Shown one piece after another: positions 32,301-39,919 of a stretch of DNA of 64,000 bases. Location: positions 1-64,000 of the IMG/VR virus record IMGVR_UViG_3300032298_000575; one strand, given 5' to 3'. A program made the position numbers and the translations under genes. Below the pieces are notes generated by a model. The model made no database searches and was not told the DNA's origin. It worked only from the letters and a program-made list of their open reading frames with translations. Each line of letters starts with the position of its first letter. Positions within the stretch are counted from its first letter, which is position 1. This stretch comes from a virus.

Positions 32301-33468
32301 CAGCCACCGCGGCGATCTGACGTTCACGTTCGGCTTCGGGGGTGCCGACAACTTCTTCGATCGTGCGATTGGGGTCCGCCGCACCGAGAGCGGCTTGCTC
32401 CAATCCGGTCTGCACATACTCGGTGCCACCTTCCAAGGTTGTCGCAGCAGGAAGACCAACGCCCACGCTTCGGGCCACACGGCCAGGGAACGAGATACCC
32501 GTCGCCGTATCGACACCCTCTGCCGCCGCCCGTCCCGCCCTCGTGAAAGGCTTGAGAAACTTTCCGGCAATAAAGACTTCACCGAGCGTATCGAGTGCAG
32601 CCCCAGGAACAGCAAAAGCTGCCGCTGCCAAGGCATCCCCTTCACCCGTCTCTTGGGCAATCTGACCGAAGCTCCCTCCCGCGATCTGACCGAAGTTGGC
32701 GAGGTAAGCACCCGCGATACCGCCACGGGCTGCGGCTTGCCCTTCCCGCATGAGCGCACCTTGGGCCACCTGCTCGGCGACCTCTTTGGCCGCTTGTTTG
32801 GTTACCTCACCACGAGCCGTAATCTCTGCCGCCTTATTGGCAAACTCCCGTCCGGCCATCCCTGCCGCCACCCGCTTGCCAACTTCATTGGCCACGATCC
32901 GCTTGGCCAAAGCCCTACCAGCAAACCCGCCGATGCCGCCACCAACCGCCGAAGCGAGCAACTGCGGAATCTGCTCACCCAAGAGCCCTGCCGCGTAGGT
33001 CGCCGCATCCCCTGCCCCCTCGATTTCCTCGAAGGGATCCTGCACTGTAGCTTGATTCAGCGCGGCCTCCTCCATCTTACGGACGTAATTATCCAGCCCG
33101 AACTCCTCGATTCCCTCCACCCCGAGTGCCTGCCCCATGAGCCCGACCAACCCGTAGCCGAGACCTTGGGTCTGGTCGGTTCCTCTGGCTAATCCCGTTG
33201 AGAACTCCTCACTAAGAGTTCTCGGGGTGCGGTATTCAGGTGTTTGAAATGCTCCTACCGAAGCCAGTGCGTCCTCGATCGCAATAGCACCCTCTTCATC
33301 TTCGGCTTCCTGCTCGGCCGGACGGTTATCCAAACTGGCAAACGACTCGGGCTGAGTAGCAAAATCGAGCCGCGGCTCGGAGGCGGCTACCGCCTCGTTG
33401 TCTTCTTCGTCTTCGAGAGGCTCGTTGGCTACAGCCAGAAGCCTCTTAATTTCATCTGCGGCAAGCAT
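23398..33468 (-). CDS. giant polyvalent virion protein, 3,356 residues
   Basis: A protein of this size in the late operon, next to internal virion proteins, is most likely an ejected polyvalent protein. In order: an acidic N-terminus (about 1-90); a Gly/Ala-rich hydrophobic region (about 150-420) with several helices; Ala/Arg-rich helical regions; a zincin-like TMLHELQHVVL (HELQH about 1595-1599); a Lys/Glu/Pro linker (about 1800-1930); a DFYVDSGSGSFGG/GFRIVPDPRGTTPAGNYRR region (about 2160-2240) that resembles domains of other phage polyvalent proteins; and a C-terminal 800 residues with membrane-prone stretches, FIAPFVTFTSEVIRTTYNLQ and AAFLPLAVGSASMAMAG. Domain assignments are by resemblance. 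The frame is unbroken. The start has no strong ribosome binding site. Confidence 0.85.
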   Translation of the reverse strand: MLAADEIKRLLAVANEPLEDEEDNEAVAASEPRLDFATQPESFASLDNRPAEQEAEDEEGAIAIEDALASVGAFQTPEYRTPRTLSEEFSTGLARGTDQTQGLGYGLVGLMGQALGVEGIEEFGLDNYVRKMEEAALNQATVQDPFEEIEGAGDAATYAAGLLGEQIPQLLASAVGGGIGGFAGRALAKRIVANEVGKRVAAGMAGREFANKAAEITARGEVTKQAAKEVAEQVAQGALMREGQAAARGGIAGAYLANFGQIAGGSFGQIAQETGEGDALAAAAFAVPGAALDTLGEVFIAGKFLKPFTRAGRAAAEGVDTATGISFPGRVARSVGVGLPAATTLEGGTEYVQTGLEQAALGAADPNRTIEEVVGTPEAERERQIAAVAGATVGGGLGGAGSVIEALAPQTAEKLRQLPPRQADQAPAEPGAALPGQWSQPVDVGGITMRKSASGIWAAINPPDDLDPAAPRNTLEDGSNVVVLRSAAGEQNAWLIEEAESALNEVSEGQTTDDLAGEETNQIADDEDELGEDAELQEVREGLAIGEEPQRRDLGMGQPIKSAEESARAIDDIYTEAERTGQSPFGALFQRKRADAENSRERKINERMLQWGRIIARKPDETKQFVDGLNPGDRVSIVSGDIGDDNFSETTGVFVKRRPSGNAVFKVARLSPRSAEASAEQRARGETLVGPVQRIDITPDKFNRISLAPPPESRPLVSPFEETMRELLGTNPDKRSAGQALGSPFTGAGAPQETTISNRMGSGPIPVLVRWFNKKGEKGTVIPTFKGKFTNSPLTTVFQMNEGLGVEVPDDQLADLSPDIQVESVSNKKGGRKNIVTAVNLWGRTYRRGKTPDDFSVDLPLTSRGGKSKRRGLWLFDEIYRNAPERIAMSEAGRQAAETRQGGPLEEQLRRVAGNIAKLDAVENMFYQDDFQRATDFLEDSNLPENEKRLAQQMAQDKVVLAYEKAARTSRGAPFRAEGRDQIAKRLTEILAELRAEELAQAKDKALSSIYGDVRGSKEIRSAQTRVNRLTGKALGSVRQQSPERSLEKLGASQRNLAKTPNEVQKQAFDDLENFLEGQALAGKSREDIEKQILGRIEKGTSGMLNKAKTILEKEFTEGLKGNAKGDVVRAINQVADRYRRLGRFNPIGIATRAAFSAKRTIRRQESNDPTVNMTDREAEQSATRQTPVDTETRQAAVTGELERVPETREAEVGQVELPEDDNQQTEEGAVAASEEGDVQDALEQGRDRLLQINDDDLDLVLRNRALLQDERGRALRGQKSSLNAAQRRRAREIERFISGELNYEDIYPNAPRGGDTAVTDGAVAAGRTSPGEVLSGASQSVARGGARPRGQRRSDRVGGLNQGAAGTVQGSPVQRDGGSSVPAPLDPQAVRARARATTRRFVQSFARLTDAELTALSDAELDRARQAILNERDPAEALANRVAIGSTAASVADLARRSGLDLLRGAAAELATEQANRDAVNTARENLGALLKSGAFADANTFLDRVAATGSMPRDIVLRAREFLKLARPEINLDPRLRRGARRIDFNNVGIQIGRFGPDTSWAGLTTGGSGGYNITINLDAVHDRDSVVNTMLHELQHVVLKEKVARRIPLNRVEQEALDRLEGIRREVVVAAAIQRGLIADANRTPLLAALTNDVDSLSEQLYRLSLPDVENGDRALASLRNLDEFVVEVSSNPELADLMVRLGFGEGRGRVTMLGALKNAWDSLVQFITGVKADPNSPLAKAFKDSWVVTFANAGADLNLGEYTIPEVRRTAMADELAKLAEIRAFIDARIEEQNLAGTTEERNRLLAEWSQINSTPAVAAARKARRKTERRQKAVERQQEPPAQNVIEPQASATPEPAPQEAAEAQTPQKTTKRNKTKEPKDLSPKAPKQAEKKTEKKEKAVEQSKELEEQDGFGLDWSAWREANTRRGFKRVKTARLPMGHSFWKLWKSEKEWLRASGYSLKKRDRNQWEVNKWEQGDSVVLPKESDIPDSAFTDTVSESVAIRRTPQETGETLLQLSRDMEQRFFSFPRVLSDSTDLVTVLSSVDKTRFRILNTSDNSIAIAVEDQIIPGMRVEYASWKEGSEEPLSLTAEGDSVVLPKEDAIPESAFLDPDDVDIPTAAITEPSTRGFEVLRVTNDGVEILENGNNRVVPTEDVIDFKNIKIKRLTDTDFYVDSGSGSFGGIASSSAIYQAIYQWALNNGFRIVPDPRGTTPAGNYRRNAHQLSSALRSGSADHFIPTNDQLSRAFPMATNRPENVAARRNLWNSATTEEKIAALTRAEKSYVEQVIPELVSMRYDPTSDSFIDDKSSKSLSRELAGERLASLTKEKKGRGAFDPERIGIRTMSRYSAAKAASEGLFGRESEGDNNRRPNLGPVAYSVARGRVWRPVTRRTPTGGTITQGGMFAVDELLDKKAGDLYRSSRMAIKVDVATIQDLSRLLERQMKKFYKGQTPPVETINTALGNLDNPLTSEQIAEIEQMRANGKTNAAAKKRDQYIRDNRRNFKQNKQTQALAQLPEELAATIREMSAHIESLSRRLPNEGLVNGDLAITVDEALGTYLNRSYAIFDDPQWADRVRKDPKVMDAARKYISSSLVKDKTTELIATAAEDGRTLSREDALVMANDSVTEDEVENLLEGYLAVGQEAPTIEVLSGRIPGQKNLSMFYQRGNIAPEIQALWGRYEDPKINYAKTVMKLSSVIANDNFLKELRDIGIEEGWLWSRENNPDDTRHPPGYVRISTEKNPSLTPLGGMYAHPMLAEGLFKMFPVGGAEEHYWWLRSAMKLTGISMATKTVGSVASQIRNYLGNYLNLVATGNLGLGDIAPGSDFWQRFKNSNDTVLANTFGKYRNMSRAEWRTKIDDYISRGIVGESITTGLLEDLLTASRRAGSPDWGDYVWNKVGEPFKKVTDFAVRTYSSGDDWFKVMIYEAEQDKYRQAYPDWDDNKVKEKAAEIARDIHWTYSLAPSIVQDLKKFPFIAPFVTFTSEVIRTTYNLQKLARQEIMEGRATGNKELEAIGWKRVRGMTTAAFLPLAVGSASMAMAGISGEDEEDLRRFLPDWQKNSQLLLFRKENGEVDFVDVSFLDPYEYFKKPLYAFMRSLRNADSADDILLKGTMDMVRQALDPFTSEQIFSGAIMDVMRNRDAAGRQVYNPQDTGANIGLSVARKIFYDPFIPGTVNSVERIGKAAFGIESETGRAYNLFNEIGSVVAGQRVSSVDAQQALQFKSSRFMREIRDASALFNREFTAQGTRSAGDVVDGYERSNAARRSLIDSIRRDYLAAIRLGVPVQRAKAILRDGGLGGDTIKMVTTGIYKPYNASEQSLDLVRARGKSDRISAYNQARRSAAPREVRPR

Positions 33469-33499
33469 CCGTTAATATAGCGCACTAAGACGCCATCTT

Positions 33500-34858
33500 C
33501 TATTGCACTGCGGGTTGCTTCACTTCTTGGAGAAACGTCCGGACCCAAGGCCAAGCGGCGTCGGTAAACGGCTTGCCGACATACCTCTCATACATCTTCT
33601 TGGCGTAGATGTGCGGCGGATCTTCCATGCCAGTGGCTTTGCCTATATCGCGTAGGGTTTTAGCCACGACTTTGGCACTAGCTGGTCCTTCGACCGGAAC
33701 AGGAGTTGTGGCAACCTCCTCTGGGGTCGCTGGGACTTCACCTTCACCCTTGCCCGTCACATTAAACCTATTGCCGTCGAATACGACCGCTTGCCCAAAG
33801 AGCTTTTTCGCTTCAGTAACATCGGTTTTATACTGCTCAAAAGCAGAGGACGTAATTCGTCCATCCTTGGTCTTGGCATAGGAGTTCATGTTCACGAACA
33901 TTTTGCTACCGCTTCTCAGACCCTCCATTCCTGCGGCCAACTGGGCATCGGTCAGTTCCGCGCTGATATTGTCGTAATCATCACGCCCTTCGAATGGTCG
34001 CCCATTCGCCGCATAGACTGGGATCATTTGACGTTTGGTCTCCACATCCATGAAAAGACCTTCGGGAGTCTCTTTAATCCCCAAACGCTGCTGCCCGAGC
34101 CGCTTTAAGTTTTCCCGCTCCAATTTTACTTCCGGAGCATTTTCATCAAGCCCACCCCCAAGAAGCTGAGTTAAGCGGTAGCTGGATTGGTTCATCGTCT
34201 CATCCAAAACCTTGGGGTCGACGGATCCCCCAGTGTTGGCACGCCGCATCGAGCCGACTTGGAAAACGGCATCTTCAGAAGCGACTCCGGCATCTGTCAG
34301 TTGTTTGAAAAGAGCTTGCTGCTGTGAATCGAAATTCGGGATGGCGCTGGCAATCACCGGACTGAACTCGCTCTCCAACAGCTTTTTCCGTGAGAGAAAC
34401 TGCGGTGTCTTGATTCGCCCTTGGTTGAGTTCCTCAGTCAGTGCGGCCAAGTCGCCCTTATACCTTTGCAGATCTTCTTTGTAGGTATTCGTGGTCCAGT
34501 TGTAGAAGTCATCTTGCGGGGCAGCTTGTGCGGCCGGAGCCTGTTGTGCTTGCGCTCGGGGTTCAGGCTGACTCTCCGCAAAACGAACGACTGGATTTTC
34601 CGACACCAGGGTCGGTTGCATTTCCTGCTCGGTCAGGCTCAAGGTTTGGGGTTCGTAGGCTGGGGCTTCGGGTAGATTCGTCAGCGGATTCGGCTTACTT
34701 CCTGTGAAGCTGGACATATCCGCCGCAGGAGCCGAAGCGCCCCCAAACTTTGCGGTAAGAGCGGCATACTCACTCTTTGGGATTTGCTCCCCTGGGGCAT
34801 AGTTTTTCCCCGTGCGAGGATTCGGCTGCGAATAGATAAACTGTTTGAGATCATCCAT
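33500..34858 (-). CDS. probable internal virion/structural protein
   Basis: This 452-residue protein has a Pro/Ala/Gln-rich N-terminal third (low complexity about 40-120), a helical middle and a C-terminal part with a polar linker (about 365-390). It lies between the giant protein and a Gly-zipper protein, where podovirus internal proteins usually lie. No enzyme motif is seen. The start is at ATG 34858, four bases past the upstream gene's stop. Confidence 0.7.
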   Translation of the reverse strand: MDDLKQFIYSQPNPRTGKNYAPGEQIPKSEYAALTAKFGGASAPAADMSSFTGSKPNPLTNLPEAPAYEPQTLSLTEQEMQPTLVSENPVVRFAESQPEPRAQAQQAPAAQAAPQDDFYNWTTNTYKEDLQRYKGDLAALTEELNQGRIKTPQFLSRKKLLESEFSPVIASAIPNFDSQQQALFKQLTDAGVASEDAVFQVGSMRRANTGGSVDPKVLDETMNQSSYRLTQLLGGGLDENAPEVKLERENLKRLGQQRLGIKETPEGLFMDVETKRQMIPVYAANGRPFEGRDDYDNISAELTDAQLAAGMEGLRSGSKMFVNMNSYAKTKDGRITSSAFEQYKTDVTEAKKLFGQAVVFDGNRFNVTGKGEGEVPATPEEVATTPVPVEGPASAKVVAKTLRDIGKATGMEDPPHIYAKKMYERYVGKPFTDAAWPWVRTFLQEVKQPAVQ

Positions 34859-34862
34859 AGCT

Positions 34863-35291
34863 TTAGATGGTCACCATCTCCTCTTGACTGGTTTGAGGTG
34901 CTGAAGTCCCAAACGGCCGGAAACGCGGTTGAGCCGGAGGCTGCTGTGCATTAGTAGCCGGAGCATTGATACCCCCACCCCCACTACCTTGCCCACCACC
35001 GACAGCCGAGGTCACACCACGATAGCTATTATCCAGAGCGGCCGACTTGGTTCGGTATATTTTCTCCAAAAGCTGCGAATCATACGCAAACTTCTTTATG
35101 TTAAATTCAGCCTCGGCCGCTTTTGCCGGAAGCAAAATACGCTGCAACTCCGCAGCCATTTGCATCTCCTGCTTGTCGCGCTGATTCTCCTGCATCGAGG
35201 TATATGCAGTGAGAAAAGTTGCAGCAGGGTTCCATCCCCAAGGCGGGGTAGTTTCAACGGGATCCCAGAGCGGTGTTGGTTGGAAAGACAT
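34863..35291 (-). CDS. small structural protein with disordered C-terminus
   Basis: This 142-residue protein has an N-terminal WDPVETTPPWGWNP, a helical centre (about 30-80) and a Gly/Pro/Gln-rich tail. It sits between two internal-virion-like genes. Probably structural; no family recognised. Confidence 0.65.
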   Translation of the reverse strand: MSFQPTPLWDPVETTPPWGWNPAATFLTAYTSMQENQRDKQEMQMAAELQRILLPAKAAEAEFNIKKFAYDSQLLEKIYRTKSAALDNSYRGVTSAVGGGQGSGGGGINAPATNAQQPPAQPRFRPFGTSAPQTSQEEMVTI

Positions 35292-35296
35292 ACGGG

Positions 35297-37207
35297 TTAG
35301 GCTTTGTATCCGGCGTTGTAATATCCGGAGTCACCCCAGCGGGCGATTTGCGCTCCGCGTCCGTAGGCTGCTCCAGCAGCTTGCGGGTTAGTGTAGAATC
35401 CGGTCTGAGCATTCAGCCCAGTGTAAGAGCTTCCAGAGGGCATCCGGTTGGTCAGTGCCGTGCCGGCTTGTCCAAGTGAGGAGATGCCACCGCCACCTCC
35501 ACCACCCCCACCAAACCCAAGGATACCGCTCGCCCCAGAGCCGAGCGCACCGCCGACCGAGGCTCCGGTCAAAGCGCCTCCAAGAGCCGCGCCTGTCGCC
35601 GCACCAGGAGCCGCACCTACACCACCCGCAAGAGCGCCGACCGCAGCACCGGCAAGGGTAGCGCCGGTCGAAATGATCGAACCCCACATCGCGTTTTGAT
35701 TGGATTGGTTCTGCTGGTTAATCATTGCGTCCTGCTGGTAGGCACGTTCGATCTGCGAAGCAGCACCCCCACGGACAGTCGTCAACGCATTGAAAGCGTT
35801 GGTTCTCGCGGCTTCGCGCATCCCCGCAGCGCGGGTAGCCGCGTTAACATCCGTGTTATAGACGCTGCCCAAAGCATTGGCGTTGGTGGTGTAGAAGTTG
35901 CCCGCGGAGTCGACGTTCGTTTTATACAACGACCCCATCGTATCGAGGCCGACGCCGAGAAGTTTGGCGGCACGATCGGACTTCGTGTTAAAGATGTCCG
36001 TCGTCGTCTTTCTCTGGTTGTTGAAAAAGTTTTGCGTGTTGGCGACACCCATCCCGAGAAGCTCCCGGCCCCTCGCGACGTTTGTCGAATATATGTCTTT
36101 CGAGAGTCCGATCTGCTCGGCTCTGCGCGTATCAATACCGGCAAGATTTGTCCCGAATACGGTGCCCAGCGCACCCTGCCGTTGATTGCGATCGAACTCG
36201 GAAGTCTTCAGCCCTGCGTCGAAAAGATTGGCTGCTCTGTTCGTCAGGGTGTTTTGGTTGGCTTGCAAGAGACCCTCCGCATCGGTCTGGAGTCCGGCGA
36301 CCCGTGAATTGTAATTGAGCACCCGCTGGCGCTCGTAGTCATTCATCCCACGCTGTTGAAGCTCCGCCGACGTTAGCCCGAGATCACGCGCCGTAAGACC
36401 TCGGCCCATTTCGCTTGAAGCCCCGAAGCCGCCCTGCAAAGCACGCATCGCGCTGGACCGCGCCAAGTTGGCTTGCGTATCGGCCGAGATCCGGCCGCTC
36501 ATCATCGCGGCGGCGTTCTCGTCAGCGATTTGCGAAAGCTCGACGGCGCGAGGGTCGGCTTCCGCCAACATTGCCGCCCGGGTCTGAACCGCAGCCATCG
36601 ACAACTGGCGGGCGGCATTGGTGAAAATATTCAAGCGTTCCGGGGTCAGAGACGCCGCTTCGTCCATGATGCCGCGATACTCGTCGGTGGCTCTTTGAAC
36701 TTGGGATAGATAAGTATCTCCGAGCGTATCGGACCCGCGTTGGAACTCGTCCGTCGCCGCAAGGCGATCGGTGTCCATGCGGTCAAGAGCCGCTCCAACG
36801 TCTGTCGAAAGTTTGGTGTCGAGGGCTTGTGCTTCTCGCCGGAAATCAGTGAGGCGGTTTTCAACCGCATCGCGCTCGTCGACGTTCAATGCACGGGATG
36901 CCGTGGTGAGGTCGTTAAGGATCTTGTCGATCTCGCCGGAGAACTCCGAGCCAACTTTTTCAGCCTGGGTGGAAAGCCAGTTGTTTGCTTGTTCAAGACG
37001 GCCGAGAGCGACTTTTTCCTCGGAGGTCATCGAAGCCAAGAACTGCTGGCCCCGCGACTTCACGCTCGACTCCATCTGGCTGGCGAGAGCCGAGATATCG
37101 CCGATCAATGCCTGCCCGTCGCGTTGCGTATCCGCGACGTAACGATCCATCCGGCGCGTGGTTTCCGCCGCGCTATTTCCTCCGCCCCCTCCTCCTCCGC
37201 CGCCCAT
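35297..37207 (-). CDS. internal virion protein with glycine zipper
   Basis: This 636-residue protein starts with a run of nine glycines (MGGGGGGGGGN). It continues with about 450 residues of Ala/Gln/Arg/Asn-rich helix with repeated TN motifs. A long glycine-zipper region (about 505-565; AGAAVGALAGGVGAAPGAAT is a sample) ends in another nine-Gly run. Gly-zippers form membrane helices in phage ejection proteins, so a role in forming a DNA channel through the envelope is plausible. The start overlaps the previous stop by one base. Confidence 0.75.
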   Translation of the reverse strand: MGGGGGGGGGNSAAETTRRMDRYVADTQRDGQALIGDISALASQMESSVKSRGQQFLASMTSEEKVALGRLEQANNWLSTQAEKVGSEFSGEIDKILNDLTTASRALNVDERDAVENRLTDFRREAQALDTKLSTDVGAALDRMDTDRLAATDEFQRGSDTLGDTYLSQVQRATDEYRGIMDEAASLTPERLNIFTNAARQLSMAAVQTRAAMLAEADPRAVELSQIADENAAAMMSGRISADTQANLARSSAMRALQGGFGASSEMGRGLTARDLGLTSAELQQRGMNDYERQRVLNYNSRVAGLQTDAEGLLQANQNTLTNRAANLFDAGLKTSEFDRNQRQGALGTVFGTNLAGIDTRRAEQIGLSKDIYSTNVARGRELLGMGVANTQNFFNNQRKTTTDIFNTKSDRAAKLLGVGLDTMGSLYKTNVDSAGNFYTTNANALGSVYNTDVNAATRAAGMREAARTNAFNALTTVRGGAASQIERAYQQDAMINQQNQSNQNAMWGSIISTGATLAGAAVGALAGGVGAAPGAATGAALGGALTGASVGGALGSGASGILGFGGGGGGGGGISSLGQAGTALTNRMPSGSSYTGLNAQTGFYTNPQAAGAAYGRGAQIARWGDSGYYNAGYKA

Positions 37208-37548
37208 TAGAGACCCACCTTTCTAGACAAGTGTTCGTGCCGGTAGACACGCAAACCGTTATTGTTGCGCGACCAGATGACAAAAAGTTGCGGGCGCGGA
37301 GCCACGCGCACCATCTCGCGCACAGGGTTTTCCGTGCCGGTGGCCGCGGCCATATAGACAAACCAAGCGTTCGGGGTCTTATCCATGATGGATTTCTCCC
37401 CGTCCCAGTGTAATTCCTCCGCGCACAGAAAGATTTCCGGCGTCACATGCACGAGCCCGTGAAGCAGATAATACTCCAGCGCGATTTCGAAGGTGCGCTC
37501 CGGCACATACTTCCGGTGCCAGTCCCGTGCAATCTGTAAAGCGGTCAT
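37207..37548 (-). CDS. conserved small protein in tail region
   Basis: This 113-residue protein has ARDWHRKYVPERTFEIALEY (about 7-26), VHVTPEIFLCAEEL and a basic end. The layout recalls small phage proteins with an acetyltransferase-like or structural role, but I cannot decide. Leader with GTAATAAC (37564-37571, minus). Confidence 0.6.
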   Translation of the reverse strand: MTALQIARDWHRKYVPERTFEIALEYYLLHGLVHVTPEIFLCAEELHWDGEKSIMDKTPNAWFVYMAAATGTENPVREMVRVAPRPQLFVIWSRNNNGLRVYRHEHLSRKVGL

Positions 37549-37576
37549 TGGTCATGTTTAGGGCGTTATTACTATA

Positions 37577-39919
37577 TCACCGAAACATAAGAACGCGACG
37601 GGTGTGGGCGGCTCCGCGGTTTCCGGTAAAGTTTTGTTGGGCGATCTGGCCAGCCAGCATCTCCTTGGCCTTCTCGATATGGGGGGTGATTTGCTCGCCG
37701 CCCAAGAGAATCCCTTTGGTTGCCTCGTAGATCGCTTGGTAGTTGCGAAGATACATCTTTTCCGAGTCGGCGGTATGTGGGACGAAGCGGCGTTTGGCCA
37801 AGATCCGAACCACCGGAACCACGTTCGGCAGCGTGATCCAATACTTCCGCTTGAGGAACCCATCGGCCGGATCAATCGCCTCGCCGCGGTCGACCGCGCC
37901 CTCGCGCCAACTATCATCAGTCTCGCGGTATCCGGTGCCGCCCCGAATCCACTCATTGAGCCGATCATGCACGGGCTTGGGATCGCCGTCGAAAGACATA
38001 TAGAGAATCGTCTCGACCTCACGGGGTAGGAAGAACTCACCCGTGGTAGAAACCGAAAGGGTATACTCGGCCACGGTGCCGACCCACTTGCCGGCAAACA
38101 TCAGTTGCTCCTCGGCCGCGTTGACCATGCGCTTCACGGCGGAGTCCGAGAGTCGGTAAGCCTCGGGCAGTTCCAGCCCGATCCGGCCCCAGTGGTAGCC
38201 GAAGCTGTCATTAGCCGAAGCGAGCAACGCTTCACGGGTCGAGCGGCGGGCGGCTTCGATCGCAGTCATCACATCGCGTTCGACCGCAGCTAGGGCTTGC
38301 TGCTTGAGCGCGTTCGCCACATCCGGCTGGCCCGCCGAGGTCGCCAGATAGCTTTCGACCAAGATCTTCCGCTGCTCGTAGGTCGGCGTCGGTGCGGAAC
38401 CGTTGTAATCCTCGCGGCGTTGGAGGAAGTCTTGCTGCGCCCCGATCTCGGTCGAAGCCTGGGACAGATAGGTGGTCAACCGTGCCGTGGGGATCGTGAC
38501 CCCGTTGGGTAGTTCATTGTGCAGCTTACCCTCGTCGCCGGCCGCAGCCCGACGGGCCGCTTCGACTTGGGCCATCAAGTCACGCTCGATCAACGCTTGG
38601 CCTTCGGCTTTGAGCGCCGACGCGGCTTCGATTTGACCAGCCCCGGTCGCGACATAGGACTCCACGAACTTTTTCCGCACTTCATAGGTAAAAGGATTTG
38701 GTTTGGTTCCGCTCGAATAGTTCTCACGACGGGCCAAGAAGTCCCAGTGAGCGCCAGCCTCGGCGGCGGCTTGGCTCAGATACTCGTTGATACGGGCCGT
38801 GGCGATCCGCACACCCTCGGGGAGTTCGTTGTGCAGACGCCCCGCCTCTCCGGCCGTAGCACGGCGTGCGGCTTCGACATTCTGCATCAAGTCGCGCTCG
38901 ATGATCGAAAACGCTTCCTGCTTCTTGGCTGTGGACACATCGACAGTTCCACTCAAAGTGGCGATGTAAGACTCAACCAAGGGCTTGAGCACCTCGTAAG
39001 CGAACGGATTGGGCTCCACTCCGCTGGAGTAATCTTCGCGGCGAGTCAGAAAGTCGTAGTGTGTCCCTGCCTCGGTCGCCGCTTGGGAGAGATACGTGGT
39101 CAGGCGTGCCGTCGGGATTTGCAGACCTCCTGGCAGTTCATTGTGGAGCCGCCCTTCGGTTCCGGCCGCATCGCGCCGAGTCTGCTCAACCAAAGTCGTC
39201 ACATTGCGGTCAATCAACTCGAAGGCTTGAGTCTTGAGCCCCGTGCCATCGCCGCCCGCATCGGTAACGATCAACGACAGAGTCAGGAGTCGGACGACTT
39301 CGACGGGAAGTAGTGAATTAAAAATCGCCACATCGGAAGTCAGGGCTGTGTAAGTAAGCGGTGTCCTCGACTTGTCTTCGCGGCGGCTGACAAAGTTGTG
39401 TTGGTCGATTGCTTGCTGGTAAGCCTGATTGATGAGGCTCTTGATCCGACCTTCAGGCAGGCGGTATTGGACGAGGGTCTCCAGACCGGCACGCCCCGTC
39501 AGTCCGCCAAAGGTATTCTGCCCGTTGTTGGTCGCAAGGGTCTGGAACGTGGCACGGCGAGCCCGCTCGACATCATTCATCAGGTTGCGCTCGATGTAGG
39601 AGTTGGCCTTGGTTTCCAACCCCGTGGCCAGTTCAAGCTGGTTATTCTCCTCACGCCAGAGCGCCAAGATCATGTTCTTGGTGGCGTCCAAGTTGTCGAG
39701 GATGAGGTTACCCGTAGCGGGGTTACCAGTCGTGCCGCCAGCGTTCCAAGTCAGGGAGGCTTTCTCCATTTCCTCGCGGCGGGAGAGGAAGTTGTAGTGG
39801 TCGATCAGCCTACGCTGGGCCTCGTCAATCCTTTGGTCGATACGCGCCGTGTCGGTCACCGCCACGCCATTGTCGACGTAGGGTGCCAGCAAGTTACGCG
39901 CTTCGAGGTAGGTCGCCAT
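37577..39919 (-). CDS. large tandem-repeat structural protein, adaptor-like
   Basis: This 780-residue protein contains about five diverged repeats of 104-131 residues. Each has a LPxG start (near 154, 262, 366, 470, and weakly 583), an NFLSRREE/DFLTRREDYSSG core (RRED near 48, 179, 293, 397, 501) and a helix ERDLMxxVEAARRA. The last part (about 600-780) has beta-rich sequences (TGEFFLPREVETILYMSFDG) and an LPNVVPVVRILAKRRFVP run like tail-adaptor or gatekeeper proteins. It is in the region where podoviruses keep a tail tubular protein A-like gene. The repeats are unusual for that. Confidence 0.75.
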   Translation of the reverse strand: MATYLEARNLLAPYVDNGVAVTDTARIDQRIDEAQRRLIDHYNFLSRREEMEKASLTWNAGGTTGNPATGNLILDNLDATKNMILALWREENNQLELATGLETKANSYIERNLMNDVERARRATFQTLATNNGQNTFGGLTGRAGLETLVQYRLPEGRIKSLINQAYQQAIDQHNFVSRREDKSRTPLTYTALTSDVAIFNSLLPVEVVRLLTLSLIVTDAGGDGTGLKTQAFELIDRNVTTLVEQTRRDAAGTEGRLHNELPGGLQIPTARLTTYLSQAATEAGTHYDFLTRREDYSSGVEPNPFAYEVLKPLVESYIATLSGTVDVSTAKKQEAFSIIERDLMQNVEAARRATAGEAGRLHNELPEGVRIATARINEYLSQAAAEAGAHWDFLARRENYSSGTKPNPFTYEVRKKFVESYVATGAGQIEAASALKAEGQALIERDLMAQVEAARRAAAGDEGKLHNELPNGVTIPTARLTTYLSQASTEIGAQQDFLQRREDYNGSAPTPTYEQRKILVESYLATSAGQPDVANALKQQALAAVERDVMTAIEAARRSTREALLASANDSFGYHWGRIGLELPEAYRLSDSAVKRMVNAAEEQLMFAGKWVGTVAEYTLSVSTTGEFFLPREVETILYMSFDGDPKPVHDRLNEWIRGGTGYRETDDSWREGAVDRGEAIDPADGFLKRKYWITLPNVVPVVRILAKRRFVPHTADSEKMYLRNYQAIYEATKGILLGGEQITPHIEKAKEMLAGQIAQQNFTGNRGAAHTRRVLMFR

